The notes beneath the pieces are model-generated. The model saw nothing but the letters and a program-made list of their open reading frames with translations, had not been told where the DNA came from and searched no databases. Below, piece by piece: positions 7,945-16,789 of a stretch of DNA of 64,000 bases. The translations under genes were made by a program, and so were the position numbers. The DNA comes from Chitinophagaceae bacterium. GTDB lineage: Bacteria; Bacteroidota; Bacteroidia; Chitinophagales; Chitinophagaceae. The stretch spans positions 62,001-126,000 of the forward strand of contig JADKJX010000001.1 of the NCBI GenBank assembly GCA_016720775.1, given 5' to 3'. Numbering within the stretch: position 1 is the stretch's first letter; the number at the start of each line of letters is the position of its first letter.

Positions 7945-8486
7945 TTAATGGTAATAAGGGCTGATCATTAGGTAAACAAGCACACCGGTAACCGCAACAT
8001 AAAACCATAGGGGCCAGGTGATCCTCACCAGTTTTTTATGCTTATCATATTCCCCGACAAGGGCACGGTAAGCTGTAAATAAAATAAAGGGAAGAACGAT
8101 CGCAGCCAGTGGGATATGGGTAAAGAGAATAATGTAGTAGATGGTCTTGCTGATGCCTTCTCCGCCAAATTTTGTTTCACCTGCAAACAGGTGATGGCAG
8201 ATATAGGAAACCAAAAAAAGTACCGACAGCATAATGGCAAAAGCATGATCTGCTTGTGTGCTATATGATCCTTTTTCTTTGCAGTGATGAGGCCGGCAAG
8301 CAGCAATACGGCCACGATGGAGTTGATAACTGCATTTGCCAGTGCAAACAGGTGTATGTCAAAGCCCAGGTCAAGCTCCAGTTTTACCCGGCTTAATATT
8401 ACCACCGCAGCAAATACAATGACTGATACTGACAAAATCAATACCCGTGCTTTTTTGTCATTCTTTTTAAGAGCAGGCTGTAACAT
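7945..8486 (-). pseudogene. DUF420 (CtaM/YozB-like) oxidase assembly membrane protein, single-base frameshift
   Basis: Two overlapping frames together give one DUF420 protein: the upstream one contributes residues up to about HIAHKQIML, and the downstream one continues with IMLSVLFLVSYICHHLFAGE to MISPYYH. The break is in a run of four A (plus strand, 8239-8242). Adding one base would make the span 543 bases, an exact 180-residue protein with continuous helices. DUF420 proteins are membrane proteins; the Gram-positive CtaM member is needed for aa3 oxidase function. The position directly behind SCO fits. Either a disrupted gene or a base-calling error; the conserved remainder favours the error. 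Confidence 0.75.
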
Positions 8487-8492
8487 CGGTTA

Positions 8493-9275
8493 TTATTGTT
8501 TATTTCTTTTATTGCTTAAGATCACCGTCACCACTACCACAATGCCAATGGCAATGAAAATGATGGGAAGTATGGGAATGAATTCCCTGAAAACAGAGGG
8601 CGCTTTTTTATCCCGCTCCAGCATCAGCAACGGAATATCTCTTACCAGCTGCGCCTGCTTAACGGTATCAAACCCGTTATACCATCCCCTCACCACCCGG
8701 TTACTGTCTAATAAAAAAAAGTTTGGTGTGTGAAGAAAGGCGGTATCCACTTCTGCATCTGCCATGCTTGCTTTCAGTTCATTGAAGGCAAAATCATAGA
8801 TCTCTTTTTTATTGCCGGTCACGAACCACCAGGTATCGTGGTTGGCATTAAAGCGATCGGCAAATTTCCGGAGTTGTGGCACAGAGTCGTGTTCCGGGTC
8901 CACGCTGATGGAAATGAACTGAACGATGCTGTCGTTCTTTACAAATGAATTCTGCAGGCGCTTCATATTGTGGGCGAGGCCGGGACAAATACTCGGGCAA
9001 CGTGTAAAAAAGAAATCGATCACCAGCACTTTCCCGTGCAGGTCATCCAGCGAAACTTTTTTTCCCAGTTGATTGGTGAACGAAATGTTCTTTACCTTAT
9101 GCCAGATGGTATCGGTTGTTGTCTTGCCATTCTTTTCTGATACGATAACCGAATCCGGCGCAAAATACCTGGCCGGCATGTGTACGGCTTCCTTGCTGTA
9201 ATACTTCACGATCAGGTATCCGGCAAGGGGCATTGCTGTGGCAAGTATCAGCGCTAAGATTGCTTTTTTGTTCAT
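8493..9275 (-). CDS. SCO1/SenC-family copper chaperone for cytochrome oxidase
   Basis: 260 residues. An N-terminal helix (residues 5-22) anchors the protein, followed by a thioredoxin-like domain with the copper-binding CPSIC (Cys93, Cys97) and a conserved His at about 182 (FLHTPNFFLLD); a second helix near residues 232-254 gives an unusual C-terminal membrane anchor. SCO proteins deliver copper to the CuA site of subunit II. It follows a terminator and has its own -7 box at 9292-9299, so it is expressed separately from the cox genes, with DUF420 six bases downstream. Confidence 0.93.
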   Translation of the reverse strand: MNKKAILALILATAMPLAGYLIVKYYSKEAVHMPARYFAPDSVIVSEKNGKTTTDTIWHKVKNISFTNQLGKKVSLDDLHGKVLVIDFFFTRCPSICPGLAHNMKRLQNSFVKNDSIVQFISISVDPEHDSVPQLRKFADRFNANHDTWWFVTGNKKEIYDFAFNELKASMADAEVDTAFLHTPNFFLLDSNRVVRGWYNGFDTVKQAQLVRDIPLLMLERDKKAPSVFREFIPILPIIFIAIGIVVVVTVILSNKRNKQ

Positions 9276-9291
9276 GGTTATTTTATGCTGG

Positions 9292-9299
9292 CAAATTTA
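9292..9299 (-). promoter_or_regulatory. -7 element of the SCO gene
   Basis: TAAATTTG on the minus strand fits TAnnTTTG and lies 16 bases before the SCO ATG, between that gene and the terminator of the cox operon. No clear TTG is present at the expected distance. Confidence 0.5.
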
Positions 9300-9329
9300 C
9301 ATCAATGAGCGTCATTTACCGGATAAAAA

Positions 9330-9354
9330 AACCATCCGCAGCTGGCGGATGGTT
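9330..9354 (-). terminator. Rho-independent terminator of the cox operon
   Basis: A perfect 10-bp stem, AACCATCCGC paired with GCGGATGGTT, encloses a 5-base loop and is followed on the minus strand by seven T. It sits 26 bases after the end of subunit IV and separates the act/cox genes from SCO. Confidence 0.85.
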
Positions 9355-9380
9355 AACTATTTATTGATGTCAAATATCAA

Positions 9381-9818
9381 TTATTTTTTTGCGTCCTTAT
9401 CAACGGCTGGCTGCTGATGTTGTTCTGTTTTTGCAGGGCGGCTGCCGGCATTGGTATTACGCAGGTTCTTCCAGCTGTTGCCATCCCAAAGGAAGGCCCC
9501 GATGAACCAGATGAAAAGGCAAAGCGGAACCACAATGGTCATGATCATGTTCCTGATCTCATCGCCCAGGTGCATGAAAACTGATACGATGTAAAATGCT
9601 TTTGCAAGGGATAGGATACAGATCACTCCTTTTACAGCAAGTATTAAACTATGACTTTTTTCCGGCTCTCCAAACCAGTGTTTCGCCAGGCCAAAACCAA
9701 GCAGTAACTCTACAACGGTAATAAAAGATAATACCCAGAATATCTTCCATATACGACCAGTGCCTTCTGACGGTGCATGTGCAAAGGTTATTTCCGCTGA
9801 TGATACATGTTCACTCAT
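9381..9818 (-). CDS. Cytochrome c oxidase subunit IV (prokaryotic type)
   Basis: 145 residues with three membrane helices (about 28-47, 58-80 and 88-110) in the arrangement of the small caa3/CyoD-type subunit IV: FFVLSFITVVELLLGFGLA-like first helix, AFYIVSVFMHLGDEIRNM in the second, FIWFIGAFLWDG in the third. The C-terminal tail is polar (AKTEQHQQPAVDKDAKK). It stabilises the heme-copper oxidase core and has no cofactors. It is the last gene of the operon, followed by the terminator at 9330-9354. Confidence 0.87.
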   Translation of the reverse strand: MSEHVSSAEITFAHAPSEGTGRIWKIFWVLSFITVVELLLGFGLAKHWFGEPEKSHSLILAVKGVICILSLAKAFYIVSVFMHLGDEIRNMIMTIVVPLCLFIWFIGAFLWDGNSWKNLRNTNAGSRPAKTEQHQQPAVDKDAKK

Positions 9819-9868
9819 AACAATTATTTTTCTTCTTAGTCAAAAAATTAAACCGTTCTTATATATTA

Positions 9869-10748
9869 TTAGATCAGGTAGAAGCAAAGGAATACGAATA
9901 CCCAAACCAGGTCCACAAAGTGCCAGTACAAGCCGGCCTTCTCGATCATTTCGTAGTGGCCCCGTTCATCAAAGTGGCCCAGTTTTGTTTTTAGCCCACA
10001 TCACCACATTAATGATCACCCCGCTGAATACGTGGAAGCCATGGAAGCCTGTAATGCCGAAGAAGTATCCGCCAAAAGCAATAGGGCCTGTATGGTTTAC
10101 GTGCAGCTCGGGTGAAGCCTGGATAGCGCTGATAAGTTCTGCAGATGACATGGCAGATACATTATGTGCCGCACCTCCGTTGTGCAGGGTAGCTGCTATT
10201 TCGGCCAGTTTATCATGCGATGTATTTTGTAAGGCTGCTGCGATGGCATCAGGGGCTACATGCGTGCCCCATGGATTCATCTTTACGGTAGTAGGAACTA
10301 CAGAAAGCGTTCCGTCGCTGAGCATAGCAATGTGTTCACCGGTTAAAAGGTGCGTCCACTCCCAGGCCTGGCAGCCAAGGAATGCAAGCCCACCAAGGAT
10401 CGTCAGTATCATATATTTCTCAACACCTTTCCGGTTCATCTTATGTCCTTCATGCACAGCCAGTACCATGGTAACCGAACTGAAGATGAGGATGAAGGTC
10501 ATCAAACTAACAAAGGCCAGCGGCAGGTTCTGGTGACCAAAACCGGGGAATGCATTAAACACCTGGTTAGGATCGGCCCAGCTGTTCACACTGAAACGGA
10601 TGGTACCATAGCTGATGAGGAATGCACCAAAGGTGAACGCATCACTCATTAAGAAGTACCACATCATCACTTTACCATAGCTGGCATTGAATGGACTCCG
10701 GCCCCCGTTCCACCATTTGGTATTTGTTGGTATCGCTGTTGTTGACAT
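9869..10748 (-). pseudogene. Cytochrome c oxidase subunit III with a 3' frameshift
   Basis: The reading frame from the ATG at 10748 encodes subunit III (KVMMWYFLMSDAFTFGAFL, then CQAWEWTHLL and GFHGFHVFSGVI) but stops after KNKTGPL. In the next frame the expected ending follows at once: FDERGHYEMIEKAGLYWHF and VDLVWVFVFLCFYLI, stop at 9869. Removing one base from the GGCCC at 9976-9980 restores a 292-residue protein (span 880 bases, one too many). Loss of the last helix should impair the oxidase, so a sequencing error is likely unless the second subunit III gene upstream compensates. It carries a long extra loop (about residues 130-200) between helices. Confidence 0.85.
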
Positions 10749-10839
10749 AAAAAATTCTAAGTTTTTAGTTTTAGGTTTTAAGCAGTAAGCTTCAGGTTTT
10801 TCGGTTAACTCATGAGACTTACCACTTATAACTTTTTTC

Positions 10840-11406
10840 TTATCGTATCATCAGTAAAAATATCAATAAATAGATCCAGAGTACATCTACAAAATGCCAG
10901 TATGTACTCACCAGTTCAACCGGGATACTGTTGTATATCCTTTTCCTGCTGCTGAATGCTTTTGCAAACAGCAGGGTCATCGCAATTATCCCTCCCAGTA
11001 CGTGTGCGCCATGCAGTCCTACGATAACGTACAGAAAATCAACCGATACTTTTTTACCCAATCCAAGGCCCTGTGCAGCTAATTGCTTAAACCCAAAGAA
11101 CTGGAACACAATAAAAAGAGTTCCCAGTATAAGTGTCGCAACCAGCAACCGCCTGTACTTCTGCATCTCCCGTTGCTTGAATGCCTGTTCTGCCAGGTAA
11201 ATGGTAACACTGCTTAATAAAATAGCGGCCGTGCTGTACCAGAATAACTGTGGCAGATCGAATGTTTGCCAGTTAGCCTGGTTGCGCTTAACTATATAAG
11301 CACTTGTTAACCCTGCAAACATCATCACCAGGCTTCCTATGCCCACCCACAAGGTAAATTTATGCGGATGAATTTTTTTTCGTTGTTCCATTACCACGGT
11401 ACTCAT
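10840..11406 (-). CDS. Cytochrome c oxidase subunit III family protein (second copy)
   Basis: 188 residues with five membrane helices, the short form of the heme-copper oxidase subunit III family: IGSLVMMFAGLTSAYIVKR in helix 1, FLYVIVGLHGAHVLGGIIAM around residues 125-145, and YWHFVDVLWIYLLIFLLMI at the end. The two subunit III genes are adjacent, as in many Bacteroidota oxidase operons, where both probably sit in the complex. The start codon directly abuts the 121-bp inverted-repeat unit at 11407-11527. Confidence 0.9.
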   Translation of the reverse strand: MSTVVMEQRKKIHPHKFTLWVGIGSLVMMFAGLTSAYIVKRNQANWQTFDLPQLFWYSTAAILLSSVTIYLAEQAFKQREMQKYRRLLVATLILGTLFIVFQFFGFKQLAAQGLGLGKKVSVDFLYVIVGLHGAHVLGGIIAMTLLFAKAFSSRKRIYNSIPVELVSTYWHFVDVLWIYLLIFLLMIR

Positions 11407-11527
11407 GCCCCTATCCCCTAAAGGGGTATTTTTTGTTATGCTTTTTATTAATCCTGATTATCATTTTTATACTCAGCTTTGACTGTATTTTATCAATCTC
11501 CCCAATACCCCTTAAGGGGATAGGGGC
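11407..11527. repeat. 121-bp MITE-like unit with 24-bp terminal inverted repeats
   Basis: The left end (11407-11430) and right end (11504-11527) are inverted copies of the same 24-base sequence, identical except for one base in the centre (CCCCTAAAGGGG against CCCCTTAAGGGG), and each is itself nearly palindromic. They enclose about 73 A/T-rich bases with no coding potential. The unit fills the whole gap between ctaB and the subunit III gene: its right end touches the ctaB stop codon and its left end the next ATG. In the operon mRNA it would form strong stem-loops. Confidence 0.8.
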
Positions 11528-12459
11528 TACGCCCTGTTTGCAAACAATGCCAGCAAAACGATCATCAAATAAAAATAAGAACTGAACATCACCCTTCTTG
11601 CACTCGTTGCATCCATGCGTTTAAAAAGCAAAACGCTTGCATATACCATCCACAGGTTGCAGGCAAGTAAGATAAACATGCTCGTTGCCCCGCCAATGCC
11701 TGTATAATATGGCAGAAAACCAACCGGGATCATCAATGCACTGTAAATAATACTTTGCATGGCCGTGAACTTGGTTGGCCCTTTATCTGCCGGCAGTAGT
11801 TTAAATCCTGCCGTAGTATAATCTTTATGCGCCAGCCAGGCTATTGCCCAGAAATGCGGAAACTGCCAAAGGAACTGGATGGCAAAGAGCACCCAACCTC
11901 CCATCCATGCAATGGTTCCATTCCCAAAAGCTGCAAGCCACCCGATCAAACAGGGCAACGCACCGGGAACAGCACCAACCAGCACAGAAACAGAATTCAC
12001 TTTTTTTAACGGCGTATAAATAAAGCCATATAAAAAAAGGCTGAATAAACTCAGCATGGCGCTTTCCATATTGAAATACCACCACATCATGAACACGCCT
12101 GCCGCCCCGGTGATTAAAGCAAAAATACCTGCTTCGTTCACACTCATTCTTCCGCTGGCAACAGGCCTTTTGGCCGTCCGTTTCATCAGCGCATCGGAAC
12201 CCTTTTCCAGCACCTGGTTAATGGCATTTGCCGAACCGGTTACCAGCATTCCTGCAACAAAAAGTAAAAGAACTGAACTTATTTTATCTCTTGTATAGAA
12301 CTGTTCATTCGGTGCAATTAAAAAAGCAACCACCGTACTGAACACAACCATAAAACTCAACGTGAACTTGATCAGCTGAAAGTAATCTTTCACTTTGCTC
12401 ACCAGCACAAAAGATGCTGAGTTGCTTATGGCTTTATGCTCCCGTTCTATACTTTTCAA
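11527..12459 (-). CDS. ctaB: Protoheme IX farnesyltransferase (heme O synthase)
   Basis: 310 residues of the UbiA prenyltransferase superfamily with eight or nine membrane helices. The first catalytic loop reads NQVLEKGSDALMKRTAKRP near residues 85-103, and the later loop FPHFWAIAWLAHKDYTTAG near 205-223, both typical of CtaB/CyoE. The enzyme adds farnesyl to heme b to make heme O, the precursor of heme A. It lies between coxA and the subunit III gene, 53 bases after coxA, so heme synthesis is coupled to the oxidase operon. No heme A synthase was seen in the window. Confidence 0.94.
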   Translation of the reverse strand: MKSIEREHKAISNSASFVLVSKVKDYFQLIKFTLSFMVVFSTVVAFLIAPNEQFYTRDKISSVLLLFVAGMLVTGSANAINQVLEKGSDALMKRTAKRPVASGRMSVNEAGIFALITGAAGVFMMWWYFNMESAMLSLFSLFLYGFIYTPLKKVNSVSVLVGAVPGALPCLIGWLAAFGNGTIAWMGGWVLFAIQFLWQFPHFWAIAWLAHKDYTTAGFKLLPADKGPTKFTAMQSIIYSALMIPVGFLPYYTGIGGATSMFILLACNLWMVYASVLLFKRMDATSARRVMFSSYFYLMIVLLALFANRA

Positions 12460-12512
12460 AAATCTTTATTTTATTACGCTTCAATTTCAGATCCCCTTTC
12501 TCAACACACCCA

Positions 12513-14312
12513 TTAGTGGTGTGATTCATTTTCACCAACCGGTGTATTCTGTGGAATAAATTCTTTTCCGTCTTTACCATAATCATACGCTCCACGATGT
12601 ACTTCCGGAATTTCGCCCACCCAGTTACCGTGACCGGGCCTGATCGGTGTGGTCCACTCCAATGTATTAGAACCCCATGGATTCAGCGTGGTAACTTTTC
12701 TTCCTTTAAAAATGCTGTAGAAGAAGTTAAACACAAACAACAACTGCGCAGCAAAAACGATCATAGCCACAAAACTTATGAACTCGTTCAGTCCGCCAAA
12801 CATTTTAAATGATTCCCAGTTGGAATAATCATAATAACGCCGTGGCATACCGGCAAGTCCTTCGTAGTGCATTGGCCAGAAGATCAGGTAAGCGCCAACA
12901 ATGGTAACCCAGAAATGGATGTATGCAAGGGTATTGTTCAGGTAGCGCCCAAACATTTTAGGGAACCAGTGATAAACACCGGCAAACATGCCAAAGAAAG
13001 AAGCCACACCCATTACAATATGGAAGTGAGCTACTACAAAATAGGTATCGTGTAAATGAAGATCTAGTGCTGAGTTACCCAGGAAGATACCTGTTAAACC
13101 ACCGCTGATGAATAAGCTTACAAAGCCGATCGCAAACAACATACCCGGGGTAAAGCGGATGCTTCCTTTCCATAAAGTAGTAAGCCAGTTAAATACCTTT
13201 ATGGCCGATGGCACCGCAATCAATAAGGTAAGCAGTACGAATACGGATCCTAAGAAAGGATTTAACCCGGTAACAAACATATGGTGCGCCCATACTAAGA
13301 ATGCAAGTATGGCGATGGCAAATAAAGATCCCACCATGGCCATATAACCGAATATCGGTTTGCGGCTGTTCACGCTTATGATTTCTGAGCTCATACCCAT
13401 GGCAGGTAATAAGATGATGTATACTTCGGGGTGACCAAGGAACCAGAACAGATGCTGGAAAAGAATAGCACTTCCCCCCTCGTTTGGTAGAATTTTACCT
13501 GCTACAACAATATCACTTAAATAAAAACTTGTACCCAGGTTACGGTCGAATAATAATAAGATAGCGCCTGATAATAATACCGGGAAAGAAAGAACACCCA
13601 ACACGGCAGTAAAGAACAAGGCCCAGATCGTAAGTGGTAGCCGGGTCATGCTCATTCCCTTTGTACGCATGTTCAGGATGGTTGCGATATAATTCAAGCC
13701 TCCCAATAAAGAAGACACAATGAACATGGCCATACTTACAAGCCATAGGTCCATACCAATTTTAGCTCCGCTTGATGCATCGCCCAATGCGCTGAGTGGC
13801 GGGTAAATTGTCCAGCCACCGCTTGCAGGTCCGGTTTGTACAAACAAAGATGAGAACATGATAATAGAGGCAAGAAAGAAGAACCAATAGCTAAGCATGT
13901 TCAAAAAAGGCGAAGCCATATCTCTTGCGCCGATCTGCAGCGGAATAAGAAAGTTTGCGAAGGTTCCACTTAATCCCGCAGTTAATACAAAGAACACCAG
14001 GATGGTTCCATGCATGGTAACCAATGCATAGTAAAACTCAGGTTTTAATTTACCACCTGCAGCCCAATGGCCTAAGATATCTTCCAGCCATGGAAAAGTA
14101 GATTCGGGATAGCCGAGTTGTAAACGGAAAATAACAGAGAACAGCCCACCGATGATGGCCCAGATGATACCCGTTATCAAAAACTGCCTGGCGATCATTT
14201 TATGATCCTGGCTGAAAACGTACTTGGTTATAAACGTTTCATGATGATGATGTTCATGATGTGCATCATGTGCTCCGTGAACATCTGCATGCTGTAATGT
14301 GGCTACGCTCAT
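12513..14312 (-). CDS. coxA: Cytochrome c oxidase subunit I
   Basis: 599 residues, twelve membrane helices. Heme and copper ligands are visible: MHGT (low-spin heme His), WFLGHPEVYIILLP (CuB His and the cross-linked Tyr; the Glu of the D-channel is kept, so type A1), WAHHMF (CuB His pair) and LHLHDTYFVVAHFHIVMG (heme His). The ATG at 14312 (MSVATLQH) is preferred; the 42 codons upstream include a palindromic repeat and are unlikely to be translated. Nine of the first 27 residues are histidine (DAHHEHHHHETF). It reduces oxygen to water while pumping protons, using electrons from coxB. Confidence 0.96.
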   Translation of the reverse strand: MSVATLQHADVHGAHDAHHEHHHHETFITKYVFSQDHKMIARQFLITGIIWAIIGGLFSVIFRLQLGYPESTFPWLEDILGHWAAGGKLKPEFYYALVTMHGTILVFFVLTAGLSGTFANFLIPLQIGARDMASPFLNMLSYWFFFLASIIMFSSLFVQTGPASGGWTIYPPLSALGDASSGAKIGMDLWLVSMAMFIVSSLLGGLNYIATILNMRTKGMSMTRLPLTIWALFFTAVLGVLSFPVLLSGAILLLFDRNLGTSFYLSDIVVAGKILPNEGGSAILFQHLFWFLGHPEVYIILLPAMGMSSEIISVNSRKPIFGYMAMVGSLFAIAILAFLVWAHHMFVTGLNPFLGSVFVLLTLLIAVPSAIKVFNWLTTLWKGSIRFTPGMLFAIGFVSLFISGGLTGIFLGNSALDLHLHDTYFVVAHFHIVMGVASFFGMFAGVYHWFPKMFGRYLNNTLAYIHFWVTIVGAYLIFWPMHYEGLAGMPRRYYDYSNWESFKMFGGLNEFISFVAMIVFAAQLLFVFNFFYSIFKGRKVTTLNPWGSNTLEWTTPIRPGHGNWVGEIPEVHRGAYDYGKDGKEFIPQNTPVGENESHH

Positions 14313-14328
14313 TTCTTTCTTTTTTTCT

Positions 14329-14346
14329 TCCCGATAGCTATCGGGA
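14329..14346. repeat. Perfect 18-bp palindrome upstream of coxA
   Basis: TCCCGATAGCTATCGGGA is fully self-complementary and fills most of the 43-base coxB-coxA gap, ending 16 bases before the coxA ATG on the minus strand. This kind of palindrome is a frequent dispersed repeat in Bacteroidota; here it could form a stem in the coxB-coxA mRNA or a mRNA processing site. Confidence 0.7.
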
Positions 14347-14355
14347 CCCAATGAA

Positions 14356-15408
14356 TTATTTATTTCCAGGTAATACCTGTGCTGTTTGTTTTGTTGCGAT
14401 GCTGTCTGCCCCGGCCGGCTTCGCTTCTTTCTTTTCAAAAAGACTAACGTATTCAGGTGTTTGTTCGGCCAGCCATTTTTTATATTCTTCCATTGTTTCT
14501 ACAATGATCACACCACGCATGGCAAAGTGATTGGCTCCGCACAACTGGTCGCAGGCTATTTCATACGTGAAATTCGGGTTGTTTGTTTTTTGCTTCATTT
14601 CAGCCGTGGTGTACTTTGGGGTAAACCACTGCGTGGTAGGAATACCCGGTACGGCATCCATCTTAATACGGAAATGAGGAAGGCCTACGTCATGAATAAC
14701 ATCCTGTGACCCGATCACCATTTTTACCGGCACCCCCACCGGGATATGCATGGTGGTATTAACGTGAATATCGTCCTTGCTTGCTGGGTCTTCAAAGTCA
14801 ACGCCCAGGTTATTTTTTGATGTGGTGAGTTTGTAGTTCTTTTTGCCCAGCACTGCATCGGCTCCCGGATACCTGAATTCCCAGGCAAACTGGTGACCGG
14901 TAACTTCCACTACGATGGCATTTTTTGGTGCATCAGAAGTGATCTTGAACCAGAACTTCAAACCAAATACAACCAGTACGGTAAGAAAGATGGCCGGTAC
15001 GGTTGTCCATAATAATTCCAGTTTGTTATTGTGTGGAAAATAAAAAGCTTTGCGGTCGTCAGACTCCTGGTATTTATAAGCGAACCAGAATAACAATATC
15101 TGTGTAAGTACAAAAACCACTCCCGTTACTGCTGTTGTGATCATGAACATCAGATCCAGGTTTTCTCCTTCCACCGACGCAGAGCCCTGTGGAAAAAGCG
15201 TCTTTCCATAATATAACTCATTGCAATACCATACACCGATCAAACCAAATACCAGCAGGCCCATCAGCAGGAATGCGTTGATGCGGTTGTTTTGCTTACG
15301 GGTCTTCTCTTCGCCTTTTAAAACACTCACGTACTCGCTGGCTTTCGCAATCTGAAAGATGACAACGAAGATCAAAATGCCTAAGACTACCATTAAAAAC
15401 TCCTTCAT
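14356..15408 (-). CDS. coxB: Cytochrome c oxidase subunit II
   Basis: 350 residues. Three N-terminal helices (an extra one at 4-22 and the usual pair near 47-66 and 88-110, then a segment at 130-150) precede a cupredoxin domain with the CuA ligands CDQLCGANHFAMRG near residue 290. The motif VEVTGHQFAWEFRYPG marks electron entry. No CxxCH heme motif is present, so the protein is not of the c-fused caa3 type; electrons must come directly from the complex III cytochromes. The ATG at 15408 is preferred to a TTG two codons earlier. It is followed by coxA after the palindromic repeat. Confidence 0.95.
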   Translation of the reverse strand: MKEFLMVVLGILIFVVIFQIAKASEYVSVLKGEEKTRKQNNRINAFLLMGLLVFGLIGVWYCNELYYGKTLFPQGSASVEGENLDLMFMITTAVTGVVFVLTQILLFWFAYKYQESDDRKAFYFPHNNKLELLWTTVPAIFLTVLVVFGLKFWFKITSDAPKNAIVVEVTGHQFAWEFRYPGADAVLGKKNYKLTTSKNNLGVDFEDPASKDDIHVNTTMHIPVGVPVKMVIGSQDVIHDVGLPHFRIKMDAVPGIPTTQWFTPKYTTAEMKQKTNNPNFTYEIACDQLCGANHFAMRGVIIVETMEEYKKWLAEQTPEYVSLFEKKEAKPAGADSIATKQTAQVLPGNK

Positions 15409-15503
15409 ATTCAAAGTTATTTTCTGTAAATGTTATTCAGTTCTCTTGTTTAAAACTCAGTTCTGTATTTAAATGCCTTTTGTCACAAAAGCGATCAAAT
15501 GTT

Positions 15504-16757
15504 TTACGTGTGATGGATCATACTTTCTTTCAGGAAAGGATGATTTTTTGCCAGCAACGAATGCCTGCTTAAATAGTTTCCTGTTCCCCACATGATCAGG
15601 CCAATGAATAAACAGGCAACGCCGAATTCAAACGGCATCAGTGCAAAATGCTCATGCACGGTGCCGGGCATCACCATCTGGTAAAGGTCGATCCAGTGAC
15701 CGAAGATGATGAGTACCGCCATTACGGTAACCATGGTCCAGTTTCTTTTGGTTCCTTTTTTCATCAATATCAGCAGCGGGCAAAGGAAGTTAACGATCAG
15801 GTTGAAGAAGAAGAGGCCTTTATAAGGACCTGCTTTTTCTGCTGTTCCTATGCGTTCAATAAAATATTTTGTTTCTTCCGGCTGGTTACTGTACCAGATA
15901 AGCATGTACTGGGAGAACCAGAGGTATGTCCAGAAGATAGAAAATGCAAACATGAATTTACCCAGGTCATGCAGGTGTTCTTCGGTAACATAAGGCAGTT
16001 GGTCCCTGTTCTTTAAGTAGATAACAAATAAAGCGATCAGAGACACGCCGGATACAAATGTGCTGGCAAATGTATACCAGCTGTACATGGTGCTGTACCA
16101 ATGTGCGTCAATACTCATTAGCCAAAGCCAGGGTATGGTTGAAGCAACGGTAAGGGTAAATACAACGGTGTATAAGGAAGCCCAAACGGTATTATTCCAG
16201 ATCCATTTTTTTCCGGTCTCATAATCCATTGGCCCGTCTTTATCACTTTTTAAACTAAGGTCACGCATTTTTTTACCAAGGAACCACCAAAGGAAGATGG
16301 TAAGGAAAGACCAGATCGCATAAAATTTAGCATTTAAGAACCCGCTCTTGCCGCTTAAAATATGATCTTTCGCAACAGCCTCTTTATCCAGCCAGTGATA
16401 TATATCAGAGCGGCCACCAAATACAATGGCCATCAATATAACAAAAGTGAGTACCCCTAAAATAGGAACCACGCTTGAAATAGCTTCGGATACTCTTCTG
16501 AATGCTATTACCCAACCTCCCATGGCCATGGTGGTAACACAAATAAAGAACATGGCGGCATTCACTACCAGCAGAAAGAATACGCTGTTTTGTAAAAGCA
16601 CGGCCCAGAAACGGGTGCTGTTTACATTGGTTCCATGCCCGGCGTGTTCAAACGGATGAAACATTATAAAGCCATACAATAATGCGATTACACCGGCACC
16701 AATAAGGCCATACGTCCACTTTTTATAACTGCCCGGTAATTGAAATTGATGATCCAT
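15504..16757 (-). CDS. actF: Alternative complex III subunit ActF (NrfD-like membrane protein)
   Basis: 417 residues with about ten membrane helices, resembling the shorter NrfD-like quinol:cytochrome c oxidoreductase quinone-binding subunit. Visible segments include WTYGLIGAGVIALLYGFIMF, GGWVIAFRRVSEAISSVVPI and FMFAFSIFWTYLWFSQYMLIWY. It is the second large membrane subunit of the act complex, thought to help in proton movement. It ends the act cluster and is followed after 95 bases by coxB. Confidence 0.93.
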   Translation of the reverse strand: MDHQFQLPGSYKKWTYGLIGAGVIALLYGFIMFHPFEHAGHGTNVNSTRFWAVLLQNSVFFLLVVNAAMFFICVTTMAMGGWVIAFRRVSEAISSVVPILGVLTFVILMAIVFGGRSDIYHWLDKEAVAKDHILSGKSGFLNAKFYAIWSFLTIFLWWFLGKKMRDLSLKSDKDGPMDYETGKKWIWNNTVWASLYTVVFTLTVASTIPWLWLMSIDAHWYSTMYSWYTFASTFVSGVSLIALFVIYLKNRDQLPYVTEEHLHDLGKFMFAFSIFWTYLWFSQYMLIWYSNQPEETKYFIERIGTAEKAGPYKGLFFFNLIVNFLCPLLILMKKGTKRNWTMVTVMAVLIIFGHWIDLYQMVMPGTVHEHFALMPFEFGVACLFIGLIMWGTGNYLSRHSLLAKNHPFLKESMIHHT

Positions 16758-16789
16758 CTGATCTTTATTTTGAGTGAATTCGTTAATTA

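Noticed and set aside
9760..10536. Open frame of 258 codons on the plus strand opposite subunit III
   Set aside because: Ser/Pro-rich translation without motif, fully antisense to a recognised oxidase gene; a shadow of its codon use.
10749..10839. Words such as TTAGTTTTAGG and ACTTATAACTT between the two subunit III genes as a regulatory array
   Set aside because: Degenerate, no constant spacing; looks like worn simple repeats.
12505..12523. CACACC/GGTGTG stem at the coxA stop as a terminator
   Set aside because: Only six base pairs, spans the stop codon and lacks a T run; ctaB follows closely in the same direction.
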